From assembly GCA_023055425.1 (NCBI GenBank), contig JALGPY010000002.1, positions 46,176,821 through 46,240,820 of the forward strand: DNA of 64,000 nucleotides, given 5' to 3'. The notes under the pieces were generated by a model. The model was not told where the DNA came from. It did no database searches and saw nothing but the letters and a program-made list of their open reading frames with translations. Source of the DNA: Linanthus parryae. Taxonomy: Eukaryota > Streptophyta > Magnoliopsida > Ericales > Polemoniaceae. The translations under genes and the position numbers were made by a program. This document shows positions 21,112-33,476 of this stretch, one piece after another. Numbering within the stretch: the first letter of the stretch is position 1; each line of letters begins with the position of its first letter.

Positions 21112-21638
21112 AAAGACAACGGGGCATATCCCTAGAAAAAAAAACAAAAATAAACCTGCATAAACAAATCTAAGCCTCAGAGCACAACTAGAAATCGTAT
21201 GGGTTTAGCTCAAAGGCATCAACATAAACAAACCCAAAAACAACAGGATTGACCCGACAGACATCAAGAGCCTCCTATGTCTACATGACTAACAAACATC
21301 CCAATCATAACAGCCCATAACATGATTCAATCCCAACAGGGGATCCTCCAAGGCCCAAAGGCCTGACCCAAGTCCAAAGAAACGCTAGAAAATGGACTGG
21401 CGGCAACAACAGGCGGGCAGCAGCAGATCAGCCGACAGCGGCGGGGACGACGGCGACAGACGAGCAACCCTTCCCAATATCCTATTCCATGGGGAAGAGG
21501 ACATGTTCTACGTCGTTCAAATGGAAGCCGTGCTTTTCCGCAAACCGGCGGAACTAACGGGGGAGGGGGAGGGGGGAGAGCAGCGATGGCCTTTGAAAGC
21601 GGCAACGACTAGGAAACGGAGAGACATGGGGATGAGAT
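21112..21638. other. Unassigned sequence between the SINE and a copia LTR
   Basis: Nothing recognised. A GC-rich part at 21390-21600 gives short frames on both strands without domain-like sequence. It abuts the LTR end at 21639. Confidence 0.4.
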
Positions 21639-22231
21639 GTAGGGTTTTGATGCAGGTTACGCAGCGGAATAACAAAAAAATTTATCCTGCTCAAATCCCT
21701 CCAAGGATCACAGCAAGAAATCATAACATGATGAAGGTAGATAACCGTGTACCTTAGTTTGAGTGATCACTACGGAGAATTGTGACTTCGTCTTTACGAG
21801 TATCCACACCTTGGATTACTAACTGTAATCCTTCTCCTCGTGTAGTGCTAGCAACGGAAGAAGGACGCAAGAGATCACGCAAAACAGAGCAAGACCCGCG
21901 CGCCTAGGTTGCCGAGGACGTGTAGGGGCGGACGGGTAGAGGGTTTCGGCCCTCTGCTTTGTCTCTCTCCTTGCTTTGTTATGTTCTCTCAATAATGACT
22001 CTTGTTGAGAAAATAACGAGCTAGGTTCCTTTATATAGTTAATAACTCCTTATTAACTACATAATTGGCCCAATACTAATCTTGTCCATACACGGATTAG
22101 TCCACCTTGCAAATCAGTTCTACTAAATTTGCTTGTGGTTGCGTTTAGATCCTCCCGATTAATTAGTCCCACTAATTAATGCCCATATCGAGTTTAATCC
22201 ATACAGTGTGTGACCCCATAGGTTTCTACTT

Positions 22232-22247
22232 TTTTTTTTTGATAAGT
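22232..22247. repeat. 16-bp T-rich insertion with 17-bp target duplication
   Basis: Within the decayed LTR, CCCATAGGTTTCTACTT occurs twice (22215-22231 and 22248-22264), separated only by ten T and GATAAGT on the plus strand. The intact LTR has this site once. A homopolymer tail plus a long TSD fits an extremely truncated LINE-mediated retroposon. Confidence 0.7.
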
Positions 22248-22466
22248 CCCATAGGTTTCTACTTAGTTGGTAGTAACTATTACTAACATAGAGCGGTATC
22301 TAGCAACACATCTATGTCACCCAACTAAGAGAAATAGTCAGTGATCCGAGACACCTTGTGCCAATGTTACCGCATTTTATTATCCATTTGTCTCCATATC
22401 CGGATCGGACACGATACATAGTAGTCACACTCCTATATTCAATCCATAGTTTCGCGATCCTGGAAA

Positions 22467-22950
22467 CACTACAACAGATCCTGCTTTCAGCGACCAGTTT
22501 CATTCCGACTACCAGGATTATGGTTTTTAAAAGCAGTACAAACATTATTTTTTATCAGTTAGTCGTTTGGCTTGTCGTCTTTTAGATTTTTAAAGACCAG
22601 CTGTGTTTCTGTCGTGGGAAAACGACTAGTCATCCAAATAAAAAAATTATCAACGACTTGCAGTTTTGTCGGGAATGGATCTAAACACTAATTTGACCAA
22701 ACTTTTGGGCGGGAACTGAAATTTTGCTAAATTTTTGGGAGGGAAATGAAATCTCCCCAAGTGTTGGAGGCAAAATCAAATCATACCACAAAATTAATTC
22801 ACCCTATATGCTGGCCAACTAACAACTCCCCGCCATTACTCCCCCTTTCGGCCTCCATATCAAATTCACCTAGATATCGAAGAACCCTACCTAACTCATC
22901 ATCTTCCACTCGTCACCACCGCCAGCTCTCTCTCTCTCTCTCCGCACAAC
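22467..22950. mobile_element. CACTA-like terminal fragment replacing part of an LTR
   Basis: Begins CACTACAACAGATCC, the plant CACTA terminal form, followed by subterminal-type repeats (GCGACCAG, CGACTA, TCGTCG variants). No matching inverted end is found before LTR sequence resumes near 22950, so the right end is lost or rearranged. A CT microsatellite lies at 22925-22940. Confidence 0.5.
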
Positions 22951-23079
22951 ACACATTGTAATATAAGGACTTCATTATATTAGTTATCTCCATAAATAAT
23001 AAATGAACATTCTAGCCAAACAATGTTCATACTAAATCTAGATTGCCTCTAGGGCACCTATTCCAACAGTCTCCCACTT

Positions 23080-23612
23080 GCACTAGAACCAATCTGGTGC
23101 ATCTCGTATGCCTATAGCTCTAGTATCTCCTTCATGCTTTCGCTGAACGAGCGACTTCGTGAGTGGATCTGAAAGATTCTCATATGTTGGAATCTTGCAT
23201 ATCTTCACATCTCCCCGATCAATGATCTCCCTAATGAGATGGAATCTCCCAAGTACATGCATGGACTTCTGGTGTGACCTGGGTTGCTGGGCTTGTGCGA
23301 TCGCCCCAGTGTTGTCACAGTTACAACGCAATGGGAACCACAATGCTAGGAACCACACCAAGCTCAGTGATAAACTTATTTATCCAAACAACCTCCTTTG
23401 ATGCGCATGCAGTAGCAATGTACTCAGATTCAGTTGTAGAATCAGCAACTGTCTCTTGCTTGGAACTCTCCAGCTCACATCTCCTCCATTTAGGCAAAAC
23501 ACATATCCCAACTGCGATCTGTAGTCATCCTTGTCGGTTTGGAAGCTTTCCTAATCCTAATATATCAAGAACGCATCCTTACTTCTTCTCAAGTACTTAA
23601 TGGTGGCCATGA
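23080..23612 (-). pseudogene. Copia RNase H remnant
   Basis: Reads CDNTGAIAQ, then HQKSMHVLGRFHLIREII and DNLSDPLTK-like blocks homologous to the intact copia polyprotein end, over about 530 bp. The upstream part is broken by frameshifts and a lost segment. It ends abruptly near 23612, just at a hairpin sequence. Confidence 0.85.
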
Positions 23613-23633
23613 AATCGTATTTTCATGGCCACC

Positions 23634-24481
23634 GTTAGAGTCTGTTATTCAGAGGGGTGCATAGTGTCTTTTTTCGAAAGACATGGTAGCAAAGAGGATT
23701 TAATCCAAAAGTCAGGGGTAGTCAGAGTTTTTTACCCTAAAATTAAACATTAGTAAAATACTTAAAGTATATAGTGATTTTTAAATCTACATTACAAATT
23801 AGCATTATTTCTCTTGAAATGTCTTCTAGACCATAGAATTCTTTTCATCTCAACCATTGGATTGAAACTATTTGGGAAAACTTTTTTAAAAATAGAATTG
23901 GAAAAAAATATTTAAGAAAAATTTCTAATAATTGCAATCATTGGTAATATAGAATTAACATGTTGCAAGCATGTACCTAAAAAATAACGTGTTTTAGGGT
24001 AGTGACCTGGGGGAACAGGCTATCCCCTGTAACATAATAAAGAATAATTTTTAAATTTATGAAATAAAAAACACCTCCTTAAATTCTGTGAAAAATCCAC
24101 TCATACTATAATGTTTGGGACATAAAAACAACAAATAATGTGTGTCTCCCTTTTCATGCACCAAGTCATGACTGCGGTATTTCAAATTTGGCTGCTAAGC
24201 AATGTGATGAACTCATTTACTACATCCTCTGTTTTGCTAGAAGCTTTCAGTTTTGACTTTCTACGATACATTTGAATAGGTGATTTGGGTAACAAAACAA
24301 TACATTTTTTTCAAGGTGTTGTAGAGGAAATCATGAAAATATTATGAATTCTTGCATCATTTTGCTAATCAAGTCATTGTGCCAAACCTCCATGCACCTT
24401 TGTTGCCGTGCTCATGCGTTATCTTCACAAGGTTCCTAAACTCATCGGTCCCTTGCACGGGGTTGTCGTGGGTATCGTGCC
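23634..24481. other. Intergenic, AT-rich, no gene seen
   Basis: No domain or repeat structure recognised except the hairpin at its left edge. The short frame at 24352-24597 runs across the solo-LTR boundary, so it is not a gene. Confidence 0.5.
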
Positions 24482-27474
24482 TGCAACAACCCCCCTCACC
24501 CGGCTCGGACAAGACCGGGAGGGAGCTGCTGAAAAGTGACGGCGAAACTCAAAAGCAATACAATCGAGAACTCTTATTATTAACATTAAACAAGTAAATT
24601 AAGATTTGAGTCTCATACAAGAATCCGATTACTATTACATTGTGATTATCTAACAATTTATAAGCACTACATGTGAAGTCACTCTAAGTGAGTCTCGCGT
24701 CCAGCCAAACCATAGTCTCCAGCTTTTAGACCTGTGGTGGGAAGGAAACAGGAACCGCAGTTTGAAAGTCAGCAATAAATACTGAGTGAGCAACACCCAA
24801 GCATGTCAAACACAGAATAAATGATAACTTAAGTAAAGAAGTAAATAATAACATTTGCACAGCAGAAGTAAAGACATTTGAGTATTAAAATCCAGACAAA
24901 ATTTTCAGAAATTTCCATGAACCAGCCTTCAATCCATATTCAATTCTCATCTGTAAATTCCATTTCAATTTCAATAATCCAACTCTGATATTCTCATTCA
25001 ATCATAAACACCCAATTTCTCATAAACTGTCAATCTAGAAATATTCATTTTAATTCTTGAGTTGAACGGGGAAAATCCAATCGCATCATCAATATATCCC
25101 ATCACAAGCTACCAAGACCTTAAGTGTCGACACCCCCCTAACAGGGTTCTTGCGCCCAGAAGGAGTGAGTACAAGGAGCGAACCCGAGGAAAATTGCAAC
25201 CGGGCTAAATAATATTAGGGTCGAGTGGACGAAGCCAACAACGACCAAACCAAATCAATAATAATCCAAATGACGTTCCCCGTACAACTCTTTCCACTTT
25301 AAGTTATTACGGATTAATAATTATCGTGTGAGATTTTGAAAAGAATAAGTAACAAATCCGACGAGTATCAAATAAACAATACAATTTTGAGACATAACAC
25401 AAAATCCACGTTTGACACGAAGGAAGCTCGGCACGCAAGGCTTGGCATGTATACTCACCGAAATATTCAGCAATTAACACGTAAAAGCTCCTACGGACGT
25501 TCGTCGTCCTCATTTATGAACATGTTGCCAACGATTACCAAATTTAATTACAAAAATATTATTCTTAAATAAAGAAAGCACTTATACTGCTCAGACGCTC
25601 GACTACGTCGCATAACTAGGTCAAACTCTCGCGATACCCCAATAAAATCCAATAAAACTTGTTTTTTAGTCATATACTTATTAATACAACCTTATAAAGA
25701 AGTATTTTCTTGAAATAGTTGTGATATTAGATAATTCAAACGACACTTGTAAATATATATCAAAATAAGTGTAATGTTAAAATGAGTAAGAAAATAGCAC
25801 TTGCTATATCTATTTAGCCGGAGAAATGATATTTAATTCTTAATAAAAGATTGGTAGGAAACTATTTCAAACTAACTATCTAACCAAATGTGAATTAATA
25901 ACATTTATATGTCCCAAATATTTCCATTTAGCTTACTTTTCCAAGAAAATGATTTATTACAACCCGTCATAATTTCTATCTCCAAAATACTTCTACTTAA
26001 ATTTTACTTGAAATGCTATTTTGTAAAAGGCTATAAGAAAAATTATAAACAACTTGATAATATATATATATATATATTCATTATAAAAACAATGGCAGCC
26101 CCCTAAAGGTTTCCAAAAACACAGTCAGCCCCCCCCCCTTGAGTTTCTGAAAACAACAATTTTAACCCCCTGCCTACACCCACGGTTCATTACCCATCCT
26201 CACCAACCGAAACGCAAAATCAAGCGATGCAAACATGTTTTTAACTGCTAAAAACAACTTAGAGGAGGAATTAGAGTGTACCCGTCACAAGAGCCGCGAG
26301 AAACGTCCAAGAATCGAAGCGGGTCGAGGCCGGCAAAATTATGGCCGGAGATGGAGTTCGAACGGAGCTTCCCGGTGGCTCCCGGCTTCGGTTGAAGCCT
26401 CCTGAGTCTTGATCGGACCTTCTGGAGACTGTGGAGACAGAGAGAAACAGGTGGGTGGCGCTGATTTGGCCGGTCCGAGCTTCTCGCCGGATTTCATGGT
26501 GGCGGCGGCTGAAATGGTGTCTGCTGCTACGACGGCTGTGGTGGTTGTTTAGCTGCTAGTTTCTATTCTTCTGGGTTCGAAACCACGAGGGAAAGGGGAG
26601 AAATAATGAGGAAGAGAGGGTCGGGTATTTTGTTCCCCTTGGCGGTGACTTTTCCCGACGGGAAACCGGCGGTGGTGGCCCTTTGGTTGCTGCTGCCGGA
26701 TTCTGCTGCTTCTGAATTCAAATAACAGATAGAAAGGAAGAGAGAGAGAGAGAGATGTAGCAGAGGGCTTACGAAGAGATGTTGGTTATGGGGGAAATGA
26801 TGGTGGCGGTGTTGGTGCCTCTCGACGGTGGCAGCTGTAGCTGGAGATTTGGCCGATGCTCCAGGACTTTCCGGTGAACAGGGAGTGACAGAGAGAGACA
26901 GAGGAGAGGCAGGGAGCTGGGAGGTGGCCAGAGAAAATGGCCATGGTGGTGGTGGCGGTGAAAATGTTGGTGGAGAAGATGGTGATGATAGTGGCGGTAA
27001 GGGAGGTAGTGGTGGCTGTGGTGGCTGCTGGGGTGGTGGCTGGCTGTTGTGTGTCCAGGAGGGAGCGAGGCAGTTGGGTTTATATAGGGGGATATGCGGC
27101 GGTGAAGTTGGGGCGGCGGTGATGAACTTTGCCGTGAAGGCAAAGCAAGGGAAAGAATGAGAAAAGCTGTGATACAAAAATTCAAATTAAAAAAATAATA
27201 ATTCTTGGAAACACTAAGGTGTGGTTGGCACACAAGAAGATGGATTAATTAGGTGTAGCTCACGTATGAACACTTGCGGTGGTCGCACCCGCGTTAACTA
27301 CTAAAATAAATCTAACGCTCACATATTATTCACCAACACTTATCTAACGTTTTCTAAAGTTTTATATGAATAAAAAAAACACGAAAATTTTACCCAACTT
27401 GTTTATTTGCAACTAAATTTTTATTTACCTCCCAAATTACTATTCTACCCTTCGGAATTAGACGGGGTATTACA
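24482..27474 (-). mobile_element. Solo LTR, about 3 kb, Tekay-like gypsy
   Basis: On the minus strand it starts TGTAATACCCCGTC and ends GGGGGGTTGTTGCA, the same style as the LTR at 42764 (TGTAACACCCC ... GTGTCGCA). The flanks GTGCC (24477-24481) and GTGCA (27475-27479) match at four of five bases. There is no coding interior. A proline/histidine/serine-rich frame at 26563-27177 lies in a pyrimidine-rich part of the LTR similar to one in the 42764 element, and is not considered a gene. Solo LTRs arise by recombination between the two LTRs of one element. Confidence 0.72.
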
Positions 27475-27479
27475 GTGCA

Positions 27480-27994
27480 GTTCATCCATGCTTGTTGATG
27501 AAATTGTAGTCAGATTTTGTGGTAAAGGGCCAAATGAGAGCATCGCGCTTTTTCTTGTACAGGAGCTGAATGGCAAAGATGTGATTCACTAAGAACTCTG
27601 GGACCACGTGTTGAATTAGCTCCGCTTTCCACTCCTGATAAGCATTTTTCGTAGTGATCCACTCACAGACTCTGGCATTATGGTTACAGGTTGCTGTAGA
27701 GGTGATGTCAGAAAGCGTGGTTGTCAAACTTGTAATTCATTTGTGAGTCCAGATCTTAATGTCATCATCACAACTGATGGTCCAGATTGTGCATTTCTTG
27801 AGAGATCCCTTCCAAAGATGATACTTTTACAGTCCAAGAGGCATTACTTTGGGCATCACCTCCATGAAGGACTTACTCCTACAGCATTTCTGAGGCAAAA
27901 TCTTGGATACATGCAAGTTGGCGTTATTGTAAATTATCCATTATTTAGAAACAAGCAAGGATTGATTAAACCAATTAAAGTTCCTTAACCCTAA
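27480..27994. other. Unrecognised segment with a 102-codon frame
   Basis: A frame at 27680-27988 on the plus strand (KMILLQSKRHYFGHHLHEG near its middle) has mixed, protein-like composition but no family I recognise and no clear exon borders. It may be a gene fragment or LINE-associated sequence next to the decayed LINE. Confidence 0.3.
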
Positions 27995-29125
27995 CCCTCA
28001 CAGAGATTTTGTTTGGCATAAGATATCATTTGAGATTGTATTAAGAGGGGATTTCTTGCTTGGATCCCACCAAAAGTTACTGTTTGTTTTTTTTTTTTTT
28101 TTAACTTCTTCATTGAGGGTAGAGGGAAGTTTGAAAGAGGAGATAACATAAGTGGGAAGGGCAGAACGAAATAATTTGGAAAGAGTAAGTCGTACCGCAC
28201 TTTTCAGAAGCTTCACTTGCCACCCTTCAAGTTTCCGAGACGGAATCCCGAATAAATCTAAAAATGTCTTTACCACCATGGAGAAAGGGAAGGCCAAGAT
28301 AAGTGCAGTTGTCATTATTGACCATGATGACGAGATTATCTTCAAAAATTGAGGCTAAGCCCGTAGAAACATTCGGGCTAAAAAACAGTGATAATTTCCC
28401 CTTATTGATATCTTGGTCCGAGACCTTACAAAATTGATCCATAGAGGAGCTCACATTAGTGCAAGTGGTTAGCGTAGGCTGGAAAAAGATGAGACAATCA
28501 TCCGCAAATAAGATATGGGAAAGGTTATCACCCCCCCCTGCACAGAGAGATAACTGGACAAGAACCGATCTTGCTCAGATTTGAGAGGGATGCAAAAAGA
28601 GCCTCTAAGTACAGGATGAAGAGGTATGTGGAAAGAGGATCCCCTTATCTCAACCCCACCTTGGGAAAGAAATTTTTCCCTGATTGACCATTGACAATGA
28701 CAGAGAAGGAAGATGTTGTGACACATTGGAGAAGCAGGCCTACCCAATGGTCAAAAAAGCCTAAAGATAAGAGCACTTATTAAAGGAAAGGCAAGTTAAC
28801 CCTATTAAAATATTTGCTCGTATAAAGATTTAAAGCACCAAGATGGACATTTCCTGAGTTTTGAGATCTGATTTTTGAAAAACTTCATTTGCAAGTAAAG
28901 TGTTGTCAGAGATCTGTCATCGAGGGACAAAGGCACTTTGCTGCTCCGAGAAGATGTCAGGCAAGATCATCTTGAGACGGTTTTCCATGACCTTAGCAAT
29001 AACTTTATAAAGGGAGGAACAAAGGCTGATAGGCCTAAAATCCTTAGGAGAAGAAGGAGATTGAACTTTTGGAATGAGTGCAATGAACGAGTAGTTGAGC
29101 TCCCTTAAGAGATGACGCAACTACG
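27995..29125 (-). pseudogene. Decayed L1-type LINE reverse transcriptase
   Basis: Several frames on the minus strand hold LINE RT blocks in order from right to left: NYSFIALIPKV with DFRPISLCSSLYKVIAKV (29120-28990), SEQQSAFVPR, a CVTTSSFSVIVNG-like block (28740-28680), FADDCLIFFQ near 28500, and KLEGWQVKLLKSA with LPTYVISSFKLP (28250-28130). Frameshifts and stops separate them. No poly(A) end or TSD was found, so it is a truncated internal fragment. Confidence 0.8.
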
Positions 29126-29829
29126 GAACTCCCAATAATGTCCCAGAGTAGGGAACACTCTGGGATACCTTGTTGCTCCGAGAGAATGGGACACCTTGTA
29201 CAGCTAAAGTACTGCAAAAAGTAGATGCTTTGTGTTTTTCTGAAGACGAGTTGCACGAGCATGATATAGGTTATTGTGCACTTCAAAAATCATGAATAGA
29301 AGATTCCTTGTGTTTAAAGATTATGACGGAGTCATAAAATTCTATGTGATGTAAACCTTGTGTTTTATCGGAGCGGAGTTGAATGAGTATGTTCTAGGTT
29401 AATGGTGATCCACTGAACAACTGAAACAAAATTCTTCGTAATAGACTTAAATATTGTAAAATGGTGGATTACACTTTCAACCAAGTCGAAAGGTTAGTTG
29501 AAAGGGCATTTGTCATTTAAGAGAGCAGGATGAACATATACGATTTTTGCGGTCCAGACGTTGTACTTGTCACATTACATAGTGAATTTGATCCAAGCAA
29601 TTGCAGGCTTATTGAGTTTCATGTGAATCGCCGAACGCTTGTCAAAATAAGAGACTGTGAATTAGAAATATTTAAAAAAAAATCATTTTTTTTATACTTT
29701 TACCTCGAATTCATGCTTAACAATGCGTTAAGTTGCAATTTGTTCACTTTGTTTTGGTAAAAACCTCACTAGTCTTACCGGCTATATTACTTGTAGGCTC
29801 GTGAGTGTAGTCTTAGTGGTTGATCATCA
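29126..29829. other. Intergenic, no gene seen
   Basis: A short frame at 29530-29760 has no recognisable domain. The region ends at the TCA target duplication of the CACTA element (29827-29829). Confidence 0.4.
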
Positions 29830-31042
29830 CACTACAAGGAATTAGTGTATTAGAGACAAAATTTTAGGCACAAAGATTGTTGCAAAAAGTTACTATTAAG
29901 GAGAAAACTATTCTTTTGTCTCTAAACATTTCACAAAAGACCAAATTGCAATATTGTTAAAGATTTATGAGGAAACATAAAAAAAAAATCACAGAAAATT
30001 GATTTATTTTGTTGCAAAAAGTAAGTTTTAGGGAGGAAAACAACCTTTCGTCCCCCAAAGAATTATGTAAAAGACTAATTTGCAATGCGTTAAAAACTTG
30101 GTTGATAAGAAAATAATTTAGTTTAGTTTGAAGCTCAATATCGTCTCAGCCCTAAGTCCCAAATCCATTGCATCTCTCTCACTCGCCCGACGGAAATCCA
30201 CAAACCTGATTCACTCCTTTAATTTCGTCTTCTCTCCTAGTTGAAGATCGCCTTTGAGCCGTAAGTCGATTCGGCTCTGAATCGCTCGGAGTTTTCAATT
30301 TCAAGGCTCGTCTTTGTACTCTCTCTATGACAGCTTAATCTCTGAGGCTTCGGTTTCTCCGCGACGGATCTGGAAAAGCTACGGAGGTCTGATTTTGCAG
30401 GTACGCCATCGGTTAATCGTTAATTCAGTTTGAATCTCTTGGTGAAGAGAGCGGTGGTTACTGAGTTTATGTGTGTCTTATCTGATTTTATAATCTTGTC
30501 GGAGACAATTGAGAGTTCGTAATTCAGTTCCGATTTGTGCTGAACTGTTTTTCTTCATATGAGTATGTGAATCATGATCAGAGCTCTAATTTGGATGAGT
30601 TTGATTGTTTTTATGTTTCTGGTTTAGTTGAGCTCTTATTCGATTTGGTTTGAACTTCAGATGTAAGCTTCCGTTAGAAAATCGATAGAGTATGACTTTT
30701 TCCCCAGAATTATTAGTTTATGAATCTGGAGATTTCTCTCTCTATTTTTTTTGGAAAATCAATAAGCTAGATCAACTTTTTGACAGAAAACCGGCTCAAT
30801 TTCTATATTTCATTGTCGATAGCATGTTCTATGATCATTTCTGTTTTTCAGATGCGCTGCGAGATGAGTCAATCGAGTTCTAATCACTTCAGTTTTGATT
30901 TGTTGAAATCGTCTTAAATTGGTTATCTAGATTCCTCCAGTGTTTTCTTTTTATTTTTTCTTCGCGGAGTCATAGTTCCTCACTTCTTTCATAATTTGTG
31001 CGAAGAGCTAATACATTTAAGTTATCTAATTGACCTCTGTAG

Positions 31043-31373
31043 GAATCTGAAAGGTAGAGAAGATGAAGCTAAACGAGATGGAACTCCTGTAACAGATGAG
31101 GAATTATCTATTAGTGTGGGTTTCAAGTCAGGTTACTTGCGAGGATTGGGGCATGGTACTAAGCCTAGCACGTCATTTTCTGGTAAAAGAAGTCGTGCAC
31201 AACTTGAGAGAGATGTCCAAGAAGCCAGGATAGAGGTTGAAGAACAGAGAAAAATGAAGGAGGAACTAGTTTCTAGACTTCAAAGTGTGGATTCCAAGAG
31301 TATGGACACAAATGCGAAGCTGTATTTGTTATTGGAGCAATTGGGCAGGGCAGGAATGCCAATGTCTTCATAG
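31043..31373 (+). pseudogene. En/Spm-type plant transposase C-terminal remnant
   Basis: An exon-like open segment after a CTGTAG acceptor; the frame ends at 31373. It reads DGTPVTDEELSISVGFKSGY, then GLGHGTKPSTSFSG and a Glu/Lys-rich coiled coil (QEARIEVEEQRKMKEEL). The pattern of GYxRGLG followed by a coiled coil resembles the C-terminal part of proteins of the plant Ptta/En/Spm transposase family found in CACTA elements. The catalytic part is absent. Family assignment is from memory of the pattern and is moderate. Confidence 0.6.
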
Positions 31374-32741
31374 TAAGCTAGTCGATCTCTCTCTTTACTG
31401 AATTCACATTAATAAAGACATTGCCCGCTGTATCTGTTTCTCTATATAAACCATTGCTTTATCATTTGAACTCCTGTTCATCTGGGTACTGTGCTTTCTT
31501 GCAATTTGAGTAATCTAGCTATAGGTGCTTGATCAGTACAAAACACACATAATTGATAGATTCATTCCTTGGAAGGATGCTAAAACGTGCAACATGGTTT
31601 TGTGGAAATGTTACGCTATGTCTGATAAGGGAACCTGTTGCATGTATATGTATATAGGTGGAATGACATAGGTGAAGCTTAATCACAAGAGTTAGCCCAG
31701 ATTTAACCTATCCCTGATTGTTTAGTACTCTTTGGTTGTCTATTTTTACACCAAAACATAACAGATGAAATACGAGTGGTTTCTTGCGTTCGTCTAATCA
31801 GACCACGTATTGCCGGACCTGTGTGAGACGACCCCTCTAACCTTCAGGTAAGTTCGTGAAGACGCTGTTTTGTGACTGATATTGTTCAGATCTCCGATTG
31901 ATTGTTTTAGGTTTGTCGAAAGAACTTATTGTTAACTGTAATCGTGATCTCCATAAATTTGATTTGGGGTTTCTCAAAGAACCTAATGTTTTCGGTTTCT
32001 GGATGAATTTCTTGATTGTGTATCTAGGATTGCCTGCATTTGATTTAGAGTTTAGGGTTTGTGAACAAAATTAGAGTCTCTTTAATAATAAGCACATAGT
32101 TCGTCAGTTCTTCATTGGTGATTATTGACAATTGAGATCTTCGAACTATGTCATGTAACCTTGATGACTCTGAATTAGTCAAACTTCATGAGTCTTACCA
32201 GTTGGCCTTCAGAATCTGATGAAGTATGCCTGAAGTTGTACATCACTCATTGAATGAACATTGTGTCTCTAATGAATTTCACCTTCTTGAATGAATATTT
32301 TTTTCTTCTGCCTGCTTAATGATTGTAAGCTGCTCAACCTTCATATACATGGGAAGGACATGAATCCTTAGTTGTTTAGTTCTGAAACACTGCATTTGTT
32401 GTATTTTGAAAATGTTTTGGTGAAGCATTCTCTTCGGTTACTACTGCAATGTGTAGTTCTGATGTGTTATAACATGAAATAGTGTAAAGCAAATAAATAT
32501 CATCCTTACAACTGCAGACATGTTGACTTCTAGTATGACACATGAATTTGAATCTTCCTTCATTTATATAAAAACACTAGAAATAACTTGCAGTTCAGTG
32601 TTCAAAAGATAATTTCTGACTTACATCTCATTTTTCTGGTCATGGTACAGATAATGCTGGAGTCACCATTCCCAGCTATAAAACATTTTTCATATTATAG
32701 GTTGAGCACAACATTGGACGAGATCACTGTTCCCCTGAGGT

Positions 32742-32795
32742 GGCCACCTCGAGTAACAACATGAACTTCACCTCGAGTAACAACATGAACTTCAG
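32742..32795 (+). repeat. Short tandem duplication inside the CACTA element
   Basis: CACCTCGAGTAACAACATGA followed by ACTT occurs twice head to tail with no spacer. It lies just upstream of the captured importin exon and is absent elsewhere in the window. Confidence 0.85.
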
Positions 32796-32815
32796 ACAAT
32801 TCAAAAATCCATGAA

Positions 32816-33476
32816 CCTGATGAACGCAAAGCCGGCGAGGAGAGCCTCAATTAGGTAATCCTGACAATCTCTTTTGAGTTCAGTCTCAACTCTTGCTGTC
32901 TCGGCGGGTTTTGGTTGCTGGAAATTGATTCTATTTGTTGATTGCTGTTCTGGATCAGTGTCCTGTAATCGGATTCCAGTGGTTTCTGAGTTTATTCAAT
33001 GTAGGTTTTGTAATTTGTGGAATATTGATGGTGGTTGTCTTCTGGAAATGGATTTATTACTTGATTGTTGTTCTGGGTCAGTGACCCATAATTGAACTTA
33101 TTTTTGTGGTTTTTTCAATGCATGTTTTTTTAAAAAAAAATAAAAATTTGTGGGATATTGTTGGACTTATGGTTGCAGGGAGCCGTTTTTGTTGTTTGTT
33201 TGATGTCTGTTATTAACCCATCATCAGATTTACTGAAGTGCCTACTCTGTTGAGGTACTATTTTTTACTATCTTTTTTACATTGCTTTAGCTAAATATTC
33301 AACTTTGTATACATCTTTGCAGAATCCATGTGTCATTGATTTCCCTTTTCTGTTTTGACAGAGTACGGTTGAGTGAGTTTCTGAAGACTATTGTACATGC
33401 AGATTACCCGGAGCAATGGCCTTGCCTTTGGGCCAAACTTATACAGGAGACTAGCAATTATTTTTTAGTTATATGA
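32816..33476 (+). pseudogene. Captured importin-beta (importin-7/SAD2-like) exon fragments
   Basis: Three pieces on the plus strand. Piece A (32816-32854) reads PDERKAGEESLN then TAG directly before a GT donor; importins have a conserved NPDERKxAExxLNQ start, so the TAG looks like a mutated CAG. Piece B (33228-33254) follows CATCAG and ends at a GT donor. Piece C (33362-33476) follows a TTGACAG acceptor. B and C join in phase as FTEVPTLLRVRLSEFLKTIV, continuing HADYPEQWP, a block typical of the N-terminal HEAT repeats of importin-7-type nuclear transport receptors. The exons normally between A and B are missing. It is a transposon-held fragment, not a working gene. Confidence 0.78.

Larger units (their letters stand above)
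21639..23612 (-). mobile_element. Decayed Angela-like copia fragment (3' LTR and end of pol)
   Basis: On the minus strand: end of pol (23612-23080), polypurine tract (CAAGTGGGAGAC complement, 23069-23079), then the LTR from 23068 leftwards to 21639, where its TACA end reads TGTAGGGTTTTGAT. The LTR is homologous to that of the intact element at 7242 but diverged. About 500 bp of LTR is replaced by an unrelated CACTA-like piece at 22467-22950. Everything upstream of RNase H is missing. Confidence 0.85.

Noticed and set aside
24352..24597. 81-codon frame
   Set aside because: It crosses the left boundary of the solo LTR, so it cannot be a conserved gene.
26563..27177. 204-codon minus-strand frame
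   Set aside because: Proline, histidine and serine low-complexity translation of the pyrimidine-rich part of a solo LTR.
27984..28005. CCCTAACCCTAACCC-like interstitial telomere
   Set aside because: Fewer than two full units; too short to mean anything.
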